A stretch of DNA of 64,000 nt from Chamaea fasciata (Eukaryota; Chordata; Aves; Passeriformes; Sylviidae), in assembly GCA_029207755.1 (NCBI GenBank), contig JARCOQ010000096.1, forward strand, positions 186,001 through 250,000. The letters are read 5' to 3'. The position numbers were made by a program, and so were the translations under genes. How positions within the stretch are numbered: position 1 is the stretch's first letter; each line of letters begins with the position of its first letter. This document shows positions 46,585-60,372 of this stretch, piece by piece. A model generated the notes under the pieces. That model made no database searches, had not been told where the DNA came from, and worked only from the letters and a program-made list of their open reading frames with translations.

Positions 46585-49111
46585 ACAATTAATTACGCAG
46601 AGCATAACGAATAGAAAACTGTGGGGGTATTAAGTTAAACTTCATGAGGTATCCAATTGTTCGTGAAATTAAACTTCATTACTTGGAAATATTTTTAAAT
46701 GGAAATAAACACACTGGTTGATCTTTAAATTCTGCTTTTATAAGCTCAATTATATAAACATCTTCTTATAACCACACACTGTCTGTGTGTCTGTGTAAGG
46801 ATTCTGAGGAGAGATATAAATTTATTGACCTTCAAATTTCAGAGAGTAGGTGTCAAGTTTTGACTCAGACCTCCTTATATTCATATTTTTATACATTGAA
46901 CCATAGCTGTCTTTTCAAAAAAATTTAACGTTCACTCCTGTTTGATAAGCTTTGGCATGAATATGCCTAGGCTAATAAAAGCCTAACATATATTATTTAA
47001 CAAGGTTAAAAACTAGCAATCAGACTTGTCAGGGAACTTATCACCTCCTTTAGAATATAAGCCTCAATCAGCCATTTCTCTACTGCATGGGACAGGGGCT
47101 CTCTTAGGTTTAGATTTAAGAAAATCAGTTCTCACAAAGTCACTAAACTTCAGCATCCAGCTCTTTTGAAAGTCCGAGTTTCAAATTAGTTTTGAAATCC
47201 TGGTCAGGGCAGACACACACTGGAGGTAACCAAATAAATCCCAGCAGTTCTTGCTGGGTGTGAAAATTCTTGAACTAACCTAATCTCTAGTTCATAAACC
47301 CACAAAATCCCATAATTTATGTTTATTTTTCCTGAAGTCCTACAGAAAGGATATTTTAAGTCTGGGTTAAGTGCTGGTCTGGCAGATGCCATATAGAAAG
47401 CTGTCAACACTTTTGGCACAGATTTCTTTTTGAGAGGGTTCAAACCTGAATTTCTGAAGGTGATGTTCCTTGAGCTTCATCAAACTGCATTTCACAAGCA
47501 CCTTTCCTACAGTTCCTGTGGATGGCAGGAGAAGTTTTGACTCAGTCTGTGTTCCAAAGGGCTGCTTTAAATCTTTCTATGTTTTTTAATTAACCATAGG
47601 ATATAAAAGGACCTAAATGAAAAGCTACCAGTCAATTGCTGACTAAGTGTTCACCAGCCTGTTATTGAACCTATTTCATCTATTTGTTCCTTAATTCACC
47701 CATAGTCTAGAGATGTCATTAATATGCTCAAAGTTAATTTATTATCCTCTATTGCTTCTATTCAGGCCCATGTTAACAGAATAAATTCATCACAAATAAT
47801 CAGACTTGAAAAGGCAGATTTGGATTCTGACAGAGAATAATTGATCATGGCTGGGAAAAAGCCTCCCACAGACTGGGCTGTTGGAATGCTGGAAGATGAA
47901 ACTGGAATGACTGCAGAACTCCTGCAGAAAAGGACATGAAAGTCTTGGGGGGCAAAACAAACAAATAATAAATCCCCGACTCCATCTCCCCAAGTAGGGA
48001 GGTTCCTGACACTGAGTATTTTTCTTTTTCACACTCACAGGTCCTTTTTCTTACCTTCTACCCTGAGGCAGAAATAATCATTAGGGCTCTGCTGGTCCTC
48101 GTTTCCATACCCAGAGCTGGGGACAGAGGGGCACAGGGAGTGCCAGGGACATTCAGAGCTCTGCAGAAATTCAGAATTCAGAGCTCTGGGGCCACAGACT
48201 GCTTATCAGTACATCCATGCAGCACATGGCCCTGCTGTAGTGCTGCACAGTGCAACACTAATTTATTTAATTTGCTATTTTTTGTCACCATCCCCGTGAT
48301 AACAGCAGGTTTGGGGTGATCTACTGCTCTGTTACACCACGCTTGCTACCTATCTGTATATTATCTGAATTACAAAAGCAACTGGATATAACAGCATTTA
48401 TGACGTGTTCCAGGTGCTGTTACAATAGAAAAAAATCAAATCCATTTTGTAGTTATAAGTCCATTATCCAGTGGAAATGGAAAGCACAAAGATACTGTCA
48501 TGAATGTGGCACCACTGTGATTGTAACAGGGGTTTGGAGATTTATTGTAAAGCCCAGAAACACTTGAAATGACACAACTGATCATGGCATCATAGTCAAT
48601 ATTCTAACTATTATTATTTTGGCAAGTTATTGTTTTGTCCCCAGCTTCAGCACGGGGAGAATTCTCCTTCCTCCACAGCAGTGGCTGCTGTGGACTGGAC
48701 ATGGCCCCTTTTCTGTCAGACTGTGACTCCATTTATCCATCCCTTCATGTACTTGTCTCCTAATTCTGTACACACCAGAGCCCTTTCCCTGCTCCTGCTC
48801 TTGTTACACTGAGTAAATATGCAGTGTCAGGACTTGAGTTACCAAATTTCTCCAGGGAAAAAGAGGGGGAAAAAACCAGTGAGTAGCCCAGACCTGTCCA
48901 GGAAATAAAAAAACTCGCTCAGCTCAGCCTAGATATTTTACAGAGGATCTTATATACTGATATAGCAATGAATATCAGTACCCAAGTGTTTGTAAATATG
49001 TAGATTTATCTGGATGATTCCTTCAGAACATCCCACCTCCCTTTACCCTCTTTCTATCATATTCCAGAACCCACCTGAATTGTGCTTCTAAATGTGCTGC
49101 TATCAATATCT
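46585..49111. other. Intronic DNA; no exon seen
   Basis: This is unique sequence with a moderately GC-rich patch at about 48070-48230. The short ORFs are not credible. Confidence 0.5.
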
Positions 49112-49215
49112 GGGTGGGTGGGGGTTTGTTGTTGTTGTTGGTTTTTTTGTTGGTTTTGGTGGTGGGGTTTTTTTGTTGTTTTTGTGGTTTGTTTGCTTGT
49201 TTGTTTGTTTTCCCC
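49112..49215 (+). repeat. T/G-rich low-complexity tract
   Basis: GTT repeats and T runs split by GG, GGTGG and GGGG, ending in GTTT repeats. This is the reverse-complement form of the A/C-rich tracts. Confidence 0.85.
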
Positions 49216-50649
49216 CAGATTCAAATGCTTATTTATTCTATGAATGCCTTGGAACTAAGACCTTCAGTGAGGTGAATGTACCAAAGGTCTGATCAGTACC
49301 GGATGTCCCAATGAAGAACCTCTGTACCAAAAGGGATCCAGTATTTCCCAGGGAAGCAATGGAGAGTTAGAAAGTGCAAACTCTGCAATATTAATTCAGG
49401 ACCCTTGTGTAAATGTATTTTGATGCAAACTTTAATTAAATTATCATATACTATTTTTCTCATTGGACCCTTGGGCCCAATTCAGAGAGTAAGTAGTTAT
49501 TCAATATTTATCTACTCTAATCAGCATGTGGCCATACACCTTTTTAATTAATATTTTCAAAGCCTTGTGTTGAATGCAGATTTATTCATTTCCTCATGTA
49601 CTCTGTTGTTTTCACAACACAATCAAAAGCTTCATGAACATGAATAATATCCCACCTGAATTATTTGCTTTATTGAGGCCATTTGCATCTGGGAAACTGA
49701 GGATTTAAAAAAATTGAGTAAAATTATGCAGCCTCCATTATTTCATTATTTCTGGATGCCCAACATGAGATAACTTAAACCAGATTGTTATACTCTTGAG
49801 CACTGGATACTATATTAGATGTAGTTTTCAAAGCTTCCCTGTTGGAGAAGGGGATGATGTCCTTGGCACTCAAAGAAACTCAAAGAAACCCAAATGATGA
49901 AACATGATAGCAAAAACTCAGTTTTCCCCCACCACCAAAGAGCTGTGCTGCCCATTTCAAAATGTACAACAAAAATACAGGAATGTTGAAGAGCTGTCTT
50001 TCATTGTCCTTACTAAATCTAACCAAACAGAACATCAAAAAAACCCATGAATGTACTTTGAATAGTCTTACAGTGATGAAGAGCTCATTATTTTAATAAA
50101 CCACTAAAAATCTGAGAATTTTATGAGCTTTGATGATTTCTTACAGTGCCAAAACTTTCCAGAAGATATATCTTAAAAATTAGCACTAACTGTAATGTAA
50201 TAAAATGTAATGATTTCATAAAATTTGACATGGTAAACCAATTTTAGAAATTCCTCAAAGTGCTTCTCGGAATCAAATTTTAGTTCATTTTTAAAATGGA
50301 CTGGACTATAGTTACAACTGTTCCCACTGTAAAATCTCATTATTTTTATGTAAGTTAAAATAGATTGGCCCCTTTGCAGTGAGAAATGCACAACTACATG
50401 AGTGTTTCTCAGAACTGTGCTGCTGTTACCCCTGGCTGATGAGTGACTTGTTTTGCAGCCTTTTTTCCCTGTCTGTTTCTGCCATGGGTTGTACCTGTGG
50501 GGAATATTAAAGGTAAGGTGGCTTTCAGAAAGCTGTGAAAGCAGGCCCCAGAAACAGAAGGAGCAGAAAAACTTGGAATTAGCTGCAGCTGTCAAGCCTG
50601 AAAGTAGGAAAAGTTACAAGAGTACAGCAAGCAAGGACATGAAACAATA
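49216..50649. other. Intronic AT-rich DNA; possible conserved stretch
   Basis: 49390-49720 has a dense run of TTAATTAA and ATTTGCAT-like motifs without repeats, similar in texture to conserved non-coding elements. The rest is unremarkable. A 140-codon ORF on the minus strand (50173-50595) matches nothing I know. Confidence 0.35.
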
Positions 50650-51055
50650 GTCTGAGACTTAGGTTTGGCCAGGATAGACCTTAAGGCTGCAGAAAAATCT
50701 GCTTAGCAATATAGTAGAAGGTTTTAAGTTTAATAATGGAGTATTATGTATTATAAACAGAAAGCATCCAAGCAAGCATTGTTTGAAGCAGGTGTGTGTG
50801 TGTTTTAAGTGACTGGCTAGAACAATTGTCTGTGAGCTTTAGCAACATGCTATTGGCTGGAAAACTTTTAAAATGCCCTGTGACAGAGAGATCTTTGGCT
50901 GCTGCTGGCAGACAAGAGCTGTTGCCATCTTTCAATTGTCTCAAACCCTGTTATGAGGCTGATGCTGCAATAAAGACTCGAGGAACATCGTAAACTTTGT
51001 TCTGAGGTTGATTTGTAATAAAGATTTGAGAAGTGTATTTAGTAGTCCTGTCCCA
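50650..51055 (+). mobile_element. LTR-like element with duplicated polyadenylation region
   Basis: The segment resembles passerine retroviral LTRs (CTGGCTAGAACAATTGTCTG, then ATGCTATTGGCTGG). It has two AATAAA signals, at 50969-50974 and 51017-51022. The stretch around the first (about 50945-50985) is repeated in diverged form at about 50993-51030. Ends and target duplication were not resolved. It is antisense to the protocadherin gene. Confidence 0.5.
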
Positions 51056-53194
51056 CTCATGCACAAACTTCCAACACGGTACCCTTTTCTCCCTAAGCTC
51101 TGCAGACAGGCTGCAGTTTCCATGCCAAACCCTCCTGTCCTTGGGGAATGAGCCAAGTGCAGAGACTGACAATGAAGAGAAGGGAACGGGACACACGCAG
51201 AAGAATGCAGGAAACACTTTTGAGAGCAGCAACTCTGCTCTCCCTTTCTAGTTCCAACACCATCATCACCTGTGGGAAAGTGACTTTACAAATGGTTATC
51301 ATGGAGATGGCAGAAAGCTCAGAATTCCCTGGGCTCCTCAGCAGCAGGGAGCTCAGGGCAGTGACTCTGCAGCTGGGCTGGTGAGCTGTGTGATCACTGA
51401 AGCCACAGCCATCAAATCCCCCTGGATGAGCTCACACCCCTTTTCACAAGAAAGACTCTTCAGGGGAACTAAGGAGCACAGAAAAAATGGGTTAGAGCTT
51501 GGCATTTCATGAAAGCAGAGATTAGATCAATATAATTATGTAGCAGAGTGTGTAAATGGGCTTGAGGACAGCTCCAAAGCAGGAGGAGAAGAAGGGGTAT
51601 CCAACTCCCAACAAAAGAGCTTGGCACTTGGCCCCTGGACTTGTGACAACTTGAAAAATAAGAGCTCTGAAGTGAATGGTCATATTTCTCTCATTCCAGA
51701 GAAAAGAAGAGGGGAAAAAAGCAGATATTAATATCTATCCTTTCATGAAAGAGAAAAGGGAAGTGGGGAAAGCAAGATGCACTCCCAAGGAGTTCTGGTC
51801 CATCAGATTTTAACGCCAGGCTTTTAATTGCAAAGTTCCATCTTCACAAGTAACAAGGTGCTGGCCACCTCAGAGGAAGTTCAGCAAACTGCATTTTCTA
51901 ATTTGGACTCTAAGTACCCACTAGAAAGGCCATTTGTCCAAAGATTTTTTAGACACAATTGCTTCAGAAGTTCCACAGGCTCACAGTAAGTAGCCGGAAT
52001 GAAGGCTTCTCTCTCCAACTCACAAAAAAAAAAAAAAAAAAACAAACACCAAAACAAAACAAAAAACAACCCTGTTAAAAATGTTCACAACTAAACACAA
52101 CTAAAGTTTGAGCTCGTAACTTTTGCCGGCCTGCATGAAATGGTAACTAAGAACTGCCAAAAAATTAAAATAGGTATAGAAAATAAGTATTAAAAAAAAT
52201 ATTGGCCAGAGCACACAGATTCAAGCACATAGTCAAATCAAAACTGGTAATTGCTGTATTCCAGTCAATTAATAGGGTGTTACAAGAAATTCTCAAAAAA
52301 CCTCATAAGTATCTGATATAGTTTAAGAGAACAAGCGACTGTGAAATGATGCATTAAAGGAAAAGAGGCTGTTCTAATAATTACCTTTCAGTCCATCCAG
52401 TGGCTCTGTACGATTCCAGAATGTGACATTCCTGTACTGCTGACTCTGGGATTCAGTACTTTCTCCTCTGACATATATGGCAAATTCTGTCACTCACCCG
52501 ACATATCATGTTCATCACAGATACACTTTTTTCTGACTTATTTTGTGCACAGCTTATCATATTACCAAAAATGGGTAAAACAACTGGAGGAAAAACAACT
52601 GGGCTCCCTGTGAAGGGGCAGCACAGAAAAAAAATTTATCAATTCAGATTTTTAAATAGCTGTGATACTTTGAATGGAGTGTGTGAGCTCTCAAGAATTT
52701 GTTACTTCTTGTAAATTATTGGTCCAGGGTTCTTTACCTTCTGAAGATTTTTTTTTAATTATTATTATTTTAGTTACTGCTTTAGATTGTCCATCAAAAA
52801 GAAATAAAGAAAGGAGCAAAAAAAGCCACAGGGCACCTAAAATGCCATGAGGCAACAAGCTTCATCAACATCTTTAAATCAAAGACTTTATCTTCATATT
52901 TTCTCCACTTCATAACAAAACTGGATAATACATGGAGAAATGTTCATTATATTCTCAAAACACAAGCTTTTATGAACCTGATAATACTAAAATTTTACCT
53001 TGCCAAATGGTTCACCATGACCACCTTAAATGCATTACATTGGCTTGTTATTTCCATGCTAAATGACCAATATAAAATTACTGCACAAGTTCTATGGCTG
53101 GTGAAATAAATCTGCTCAGAGGACACTCTTGATTTCCAGTCAGCCAAATCTGGCTGCCATCTGACATATTAGACAAAAAAGAAAAAGTCATCTT
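51056..53194. other. Intronic DNA; no exon seen
   Basis: 51060-51450 is GC-richer with short overlapping ORFs; the rest is AT-rich. An A-rich run with AAAAC units lies at 52022-52072. Confidence 0.5.
52022..52072 (+). repeat. A run and AAAAC-type tract
   Basis: About 19 A are followed by CAAAC and AAAAC units. Confidence 0.85.
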
Positions 53195-53216
53195 TATATA
53201 TATATATATATATATG

Positions 53217-53248
<32 letters not shown>
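53195..53248 (+). repeat. Compound (TA)10(GATA)8 microsatellite
   Basis: TA repeats at 53195-53214 lead into eight perfect GATA units at 53217-53248. It is probably length-variable. Confidence 0.95.
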
Positions 53249-53249
<1 letters not shown>

Positions 53250-56200
53250 GTAGATATTAATAACAATCCAAACTACCCATGCTTTTCTAAAATTGGGTCA
53301 AAATCTCAAATCCTGAAACATATTTCATTTCTGCTTCTGTACATGAATCCCAGTGACATTTCATGCCAATCTCTGTGTGGATTTTCTGTCCTGAAACTTG
53401 GTGGATAAGTCACAAATTATGCTGGGGTGGAAGAAATAGGTGAAATGAAAATATCCCTTGAAATCAGTGTTTTTAGTATGATATGTGGAGGGTCTTTTTG
53501 CACAGAAAAAAATGAGATGATTAACAAAAAGTTGTCTTAGTTGTGTTAATTATCAATTTATCATAATTTTGAGAAGATCTGTGAGGATTGCTGGAGATGT
53601 GCTGACAAGATGTAAGAAGAATGGATAAAGGAATAAAAATAAACCCATGGAGGGTGATTGGGATGTTTCCTTAGCTACAATTAACTGAGATTTTTATGGA
53701 AAATTTTAAAAAATCTATTGCAATATGGAAAAAGATATTTTTTGAGTATTTAGGAATCCGTTTAAAGGTAAGACTTTTCAGGCTACTTTTTGTAAACCCA
53801 TCAGCTCTGCTAAAGCACTGTTTTTACTTCTAAGGAAGACAAAATGTCACTTCCCAAGGAAATTGATTCCAGAATAAAAAAAAAAATAAAAAAAGCTGTA
53901 TACAGGTCACAAAATCTACTTGTCTAATTCATTTCTTGCTTCTTCTTCTTTGCCTTTTTCCCCTCCCAAACACCCAGTGCAGCGCTGGGCCCTTCTGTTT
54001 AGTCAGTGGCCAATTACAACTTCTCTGGCGCAGTTTTTCATCCCAAGGCAATTTGGTAATCTTACACTGATTAATTAAACCCGGGTCTCTAAACAAACTG
54101 CTCCAATTCCTGTATCCAGAGCTTGCATATCTAATCCAGATAACAGGATAAGCAATGTGACTGTCAAAGTTCACCAAGAAATGAAAACAAGAGCCCTGTG
54201 TTCATTCTTCTTTGTGGAGTTTCTAAACAAAGAGTAAGTTGTACTTCTAGGTAGAAAATCTAATCTGCATTTAAACAGAATTTCTCCAAATAATAAACAA
54301 AAGCCTGAAGCAACAGTTTTACAGCAAGTCTCGCTGCTAGTGCAGAGCCTAATCCTTCTATCTCTATCTGTAAGCCCTTCTACCCTTGTATATTAATTTC
54401 CTTGCCGGTTTATCAAGTCATCTTGGCAGAGTTCACAGGAACAGCAGCCTCTCCTCACTTCCTCAATTCTCTGCAAAGCTGAGCCTAAAGCTGCTCCAGC
54501 TTTGGGTGGTCAGCAACTCAAGGCAAACTCAGATTTATGAGAACAAAGGGAAGTTATTAACCCCAAGAGGGAGAAGGATGGCCAGTAGCAGCATAAATCT
54601 CCCCGCAAAAGAGGCTTAGGCTTAAAACAGCAAGATGCTAAATGCTGCAGATTAGTTTTTAAAATCTTCTGGGACAGAGAAGTTTTCAGATGCTACCTTG
54701 CCACTCAGTATTTTATTTTTATGTTTGAAGGCAACAGATCTGATACCACCTGAAGACCTCACCTCTCCTACTGCTTTCCCTCAAAAGAACTATTTACATA
54801 TTTCAGTAAAGAAATTTTAAAAAAAAATTACCCCCCTTCCCAAAAAGGGGCTCTGTTCTAAATTTAAAAACAATGAAGGAACTCATTATTAAATGAAAAA
54901 GATACCTCAGAGGAAAAGACAGAAGGATAGAATTAGCATTCTAGATGAGATTTGCCAGATTCTCAGATATAAAGAAAGTTAGTACCAGATGAGCAATAAC
55001 TAATTTAATTCAGGCAGCTCTGCTTTAATACAGGTCACTGCTAATTAGACAAATACCCACTAGATTTGTCTACCTGATTCCCACTCCACTCCTAATATTG
55101 ACAGACCATCAGCACATCAGCCTTTAAAATATTTTCTCGCTGTAAGCCCAACAAATTTGACCTATAACTCTATTGTATTATTAGATGTTGTTCCAGGCTG
55201 ACTTGTTCTCTAAAGGGCCAAGGGGACCCAGCTGCCTTTGAACCAACACAGTTTGCAGTCACAGGGATCATCTTGTTTACAGGACTCAACAATATAGAAT
55301 TTTTTTTTCCCCTGAAAACAGAGTTATAACTCCCATTTTGTGAAAGGCATTTTTTGATTTCAAGAAAGAGAGATAAGTTAGGAGTCAGTTTTCCTCCAGA
55401 CTGTAGCACTTATTCACATTCAAGGAAGAAAAACAACAATATTAAGGATTCTGTAAAAGAACTTGATAAGCTCCTTTGGTAAGCAGAAAAAAAGAAAATC
55501 CCAAACCAATTAGTCTCTCAAGGAAACATTCTCTTTATGAATCAAAGCTATGTGCCAATAAGTATTTCTTATTAAGTAGAAGATTCTTGCTCTGCAGGGT
55601 AGGAGATGGACACTGCGTAAATTGAGTAAGTGTTAAACTGAATGAGAAAATGGTTGTAGGCAGAGAAGAAATTGAATAAAAGGGAAAAAAAAAAAAACCA
55701 ACTCCAACCAAGCTTTCTACTTCACTACTAAAGATAGCAAGTTAAAATTAGAAAAGGATATACAGTAATCTTGTATTATTGATGGATTAATGATATATTT
55801 ATTAAGAGAGAAAATACACTTTGCATCATTATAATGCCATAGGGACAATAAACTGCTTTGCTAAGTGTATAGGGAATATTTTAGCTACGGCCAGAGGCTT
55901 AAATATTTCACCATTCCACTGGAAAACATGTAGGAATTCAGATGGAAAACAAAATCATATGTAAAAGACAATCAACTCACAGCAAGAATAATTAAACCAG
56001 CATTTTATGTTCCTGTACAGTCAAGTATGGAGATGATTATTTGAAATGTTCTTACAGGAGGTCAGGTTTCCTGGCCTGGCTGGCAGACACAGGGAACTGC
56101 ACAGAACTTACTCCAGCTGTTGGTGCAACCAGTTTAAAAGTGAAATACAGCACCAACCTTGCCTCTTTTGATGGATGACAAAACACAATGAAGAGAAGGA

Positions 56201-57597
56201 GAGGAAAAACTTTGGGTATTCCCTCATTTCTCAGATGGCAGGAGAGGTTCACATCTGCCCCACTCTCTTTGTTTTGCTGGGAAGTGCATTTTTGCACCAC
56301 ATTTGCCCATCTTTGGCACCAAAGATAAGCAATGGCACATGAGAATTGGCATGGCTTAAAACCCTGAGCAAACAGAGGACTTGCAGAAAGTGAAATCCAA
56401 AGATCAAGCATGATGTCACACTTAGGGAACATTTTATAGAGCTGCATTCACCTCTGCCTTCATGGTTTTTGGATCTTCAGGATTCATGTTTTGAGGCTTT
56501 TTATCTCAGTCCTCACAGGTAGAAGCCTCTTTTCAAAATCAAAGTCTTCCCAGATGATCAGAAAACAGAACATGGTCAAATAGCATGAAAACAAAGGGAA
56601 AACAACTAACTAGAACTGAGAAGCAGCAACTCAGGGAAATTGGAAAATTTTGAGTACAAAAGCCTTTGGCCTACATATAATTTTTTTTAAGTCCTCCATA
56701 TTATAATCTCTTAGAAAACAAATTTAGCCACATAATAGCAAAGTTTTCTGTAGGTGTTTTGGAATTTTTACTGAAAAATCCCCAATATTACCAGTTTCAC
56801 TTTAAAGAGTCACACAATACAAATAAAAGCACTCATAAAGTCAATTAGAAGTCAAAAGAAAATAAGCGTTGAACCAAAGTAATTAAACTATGCAATAAGA
56901 ACGATTAATCTGTGAGAGTTCACGGCAAAGGTAAGGCACGGATCTGGCATGTACAGTGGAGAATGGATCTAAAAAATTCCCTAATTAGTTGGAATTAAGT
57001 GGTCACCTCCCTTAATTGGAAGGAAGAATGAATGCAAACTTCAAGAGGAAAGGTTTTCTTTTTTTAAAGCAGGGAAGAGGCTTCCTGCTCCCTCTGGCTG
57101 TGCCCCTGCCCGGGGCAGTCCCTGACCCTGGATTTGGGTTTCATCTCTCCCTGCTGGCACATCCCAGGCTGGCCCATCCCAGCCTCCTCCTTCCAGCAGG
57201 GAATGCCACAGCTGGGAGCATTTCCAGCTGCATCCTCTCAGCCCCAGGGAGGGCAAAGCTGAGGATGAAGTGCTGGCTCTGCCCATTCTTCTCCAGGAAA
57301 TGAACCCTGACTCTTCCCAAACCACTCGGGTTCAGCCGTGGAGACAAGAAGGAAATCAGAAGTGTAATTTGTAGCTGCTGGGCCAGGGGCCACACCAATA
57401 AAAAGGATATTTTGTGAATTTTAGAGGAGAGCTATTAGCAGTCTTCATTTATCCCTCCTCCAAGTAAGTTTTACCAGGAGTGACAGTGGCGTTGGCACTC
57501 TGTGAGGATGTTCTGGAGCCTGGGAGCAGGAAACAGCAGGGGTGCTAAAGCTCCACCTCAGACCCATGCCCAAGCCATTACATCTCCACATCAGCGT
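53249..57597. other. Intronic DNA; no exon seen
   Basis: This is AT-rich unique sequence with an A run at about 55686-55698 and a GC-richer block at 57060-57300. That block gives ORFs on both strands, which argues for composition rather than coding. Confidence 0.5.
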
Positions 57598-57650
57598 TTT
57601 TTTTTTTTTGTTTTGTTTTTTTTTTTTTTTTTTTTTGTTTTGTTTTTTTG
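57598..57650 (+). repeat. T/G low-complexity tract
   Basis: Long T runs are broken by single G and GTTTTG blocks; a second T run follows at about 57748-57762. Confidence 0.85.
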
Positions 57651-60017
57651 GCATGGAGCATCACAACTTTGGCCTCACAGCAAAAAGAAAAAACATCCAA
57701 AAAAATTATTTCAGCTTAAAATGTACCATTCACTTCTGATCACTTTCTTTTTTTTTTTTTTTAAATTCAGTTTGTTGTGAACATAAATCACCCTTTCCCA
57801 ACAATCTTCCTGGCACACATGTGGGTGCCATGGCAACTATCACAATCTCCAAATCCTGTGCTCGTGAAACACACAACTGGGTGATGAAAGGATTGCTATC
57901 TGTGAATCCATAGATCTGCAATCACCCCCTAGCCGTGGCTAAATAGTATAAATAATTGTAGCATGGGTCTGTGTTTTTTTTTTTTAATGGGGAGAAATCC
58001 AGCAATAAGAACAGAAATTCAAATATTGCTTTTCCAGTCCAGATGTATCAAGATATCCAGCATTACAAGTCTCTTAAGAAACTGAGTAATTAATTACATT
58101 GCATTCAATGTAGTGAATAACTGCCAGGAAGCAGACTTAAAACTCGGATTCTGTTTTAATTTATTTTATTTATGGGCACAAGTGAGGCCTTCAGGTAACT
58201 GAATACAAAATAAATTGGACTGTGACTGCTAAAAGAAAAGTAGATTTAAGGTAGATTTAAGTAGAACAGGTACTTAAAACTAAAGAATTGCTTAAAAACA
58301 AAGCAAAAACAAGACGGGAAGAGGAAAACAGGGTCATTCTAACCTTGGTAGTCCACATCCCGATGCCTGAGGTAGGAGGAAGGAACCACATACTAAAATA
58401 TCCCTTCATATAACTTTTCAGACTCATCTCATGTCCTTTTCAAACCATCTGAGTCCCAAAACACCCCATACTTTAGAAGATTCTGAAATTAATATAAGCT
58501 TATTTTCAAAATCTGCTTCTGCTTTAAGTCAGGTGAAAGGAAACACAGAACAAGTTCTGCTGAGAACTATTCTTGTTTTGCCTGAATTGGCTTTTCCCCC
58601 CTTCATCCAAACTAATTAAAAAATGTTCAAAACAATGAGATTTCCTCAGCTTTCTTACCATGGGCAGGGATTTATTCCTGAGTTACAGGATTGCAGAGGC
58701 ATTATTCAGATAATAAAAAAGAAGGCCAGAGATTTGTAAACAATGGCAGAACAGCTTAACCATTTGATCCGCACTTTTCTAATAGTCATCATTATAAGAG
58801 CTTATTTTGTTATTATATTCCATTCTTCCTGAAATATCCAGTAAAAAACCACAGTTCAACTTACCCTTGAAGTATTTCCCTTTTCCATTTTAACAAAACT
58901 TGGGAGTTTCTGAATATTTCTATGCCTCTATCTGTATTCCATGAGGCTGCCCATTTCCTGAGCAGCTGAAGCCCTGAAGGAGAATCCTTTGGCCATATAT
59001 TCCCTTTATAAATCCCCAGCTGATGCAGTTTACAATACTCCACTGAACTCCTGACTTTCATTTACAAAGCTCAGAAGAGAACTCATACCAGTGCCAGGCT
59101 GTTATGTACACCAAAGGATGTATCCATTTGATTAAGTCTCCTCCTTTATTCTCCACATTGGAACAGAGAGAGCAGGAGTAGCTTTTTCTTCTTTTTCTCC
59201 TCAGTGTTGCAGTTTTTTGTTTGCAGTGCAAGCTACTGGCATAAAATATTTAGCAAGACGTGAACCAGAAAAAAAAAAACACAAAAAAAACCAAAAAAAC
59301 CCCACCAACTAATATTTTCATAGTGAGAATGTATAGATTACACATGGAATAGATGGAAAGGCACAAAATTAATTCTCAAAGGGCTGGTAAAATTACATCT
59401 GAACTGTCTGAAAGCACAGATCTGGTGTGTATTTAACCACCATTGTGATTGGTGCTTTCAAAAAAAAGAGGAGTCCCTTAAAGTTACCTATTTCTGCTTG
59501 AAATTTTAAAACTTTTTTTGCATGTGTTACAGTTTACTTGTTTCACCCAGCTCCTGTAACCCCTGCCACTGCTTGCAAATGCACATGTGCAGTAAATCCA
59601 CTGTGGACTCACCTGGAAGCCAGGGGCAATTAAGGAGAAATAACTAAGGTAGCAGTATTTTATCATTGCAGGCCCAGAGTCATGAAAATTACCAAGAATT
59701 TAATTAATGTGTTCGCTACCCTGTGCATGACAACTGCCATTCATTAAGATATAATCAGCAGTAATATATAAGCAGAGGGTAGATCCCAAATGATTGGAGG
59801 GTTGAGATGAGCTCTGAGTTGCTGCCAGGCAGAGCTGCTGTGCCCTGGCCCACTCCTCTTTCCTGATCAGAGCCAGATCTTCCCTCTGCTGCCCAGTGGC
59901 ACAGAAAAGAGCAGAGAGCACCAGCACAGGGAGCTGTGAGCACACAAATAGGAGACTATCCCTCACCAGGAGCTCCAAGGGATCCACCTGGCATGGCAGG
60001 GAGGGCTCCTGTGGTGC
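57651..60017. other. Intronic DNA; no exon seen
   Basis: This is AT-rich unique sequence with an A/C-rich tract at 59269-59306 and a GC-richer patch at 59800-60010. Confidence 0.5.
59269..59306 (+). repeat. A/C-rich low-complexity tract
   Basis: A8-10 runs alternating with CAC, CC and CCCC. Confidence 0.8.
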
Positions 60018-60372
60018 TGTTTTGGGGCTACCTAAAAACAGAGGCCAAACAGAGTTAAGGGAGTAAAAATATATTTATTTTTGTTCTTTAATTTTATAAT
60101 GAATATATTTTTTGGAGGGGCTTCAGGTACAGTTTGGGCAGACAAAGCCCCCCAAGGGCTGCACCCAAAAATGACCACAGGTCATGGGTTTTCACACTTG
60201 TATAAGTTTGGTCCATTTGCATATTGGGGGTTAATCTTGCAATTACAACTTCAGCTAATGAAGCAATTTACCTCAAGTTTGCTCCTCCCAACTCACTTTT
60301 GTTTCCATCTCACAGTCCTGAGGCAGTGAGGTGCCCTTGATCCTCAGGCCTGGGGAGGAATTGTTGTGTCAG
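60018..60372 (-). mobile_element. LTR of a passerine-type endogenous retrovirus, sense to the protocadherin gene
   Basis: The + strand starts TGTTTTGGGGCTACC, the reverse complement of an LTR 3' end (CCCCAAAACA). AATAAA occurs on the minus strand (complement of 60074-60079), about 60 bases from that end. The middle (AAAGCCCCCCAAGGGCTGCA, then GTCCATTTGCATATTGGGGG) resembles songbird LTRs I know. The right boundary is uncertain and may extend toward 60480; no target duplication was found. Confidence 0.6.

Noticed and set aside
50173..50595. 140-codon ORF on the minus strand
   Set aside because: It lies in AT-rich intronic DNA with no splice context and no family resemblance.
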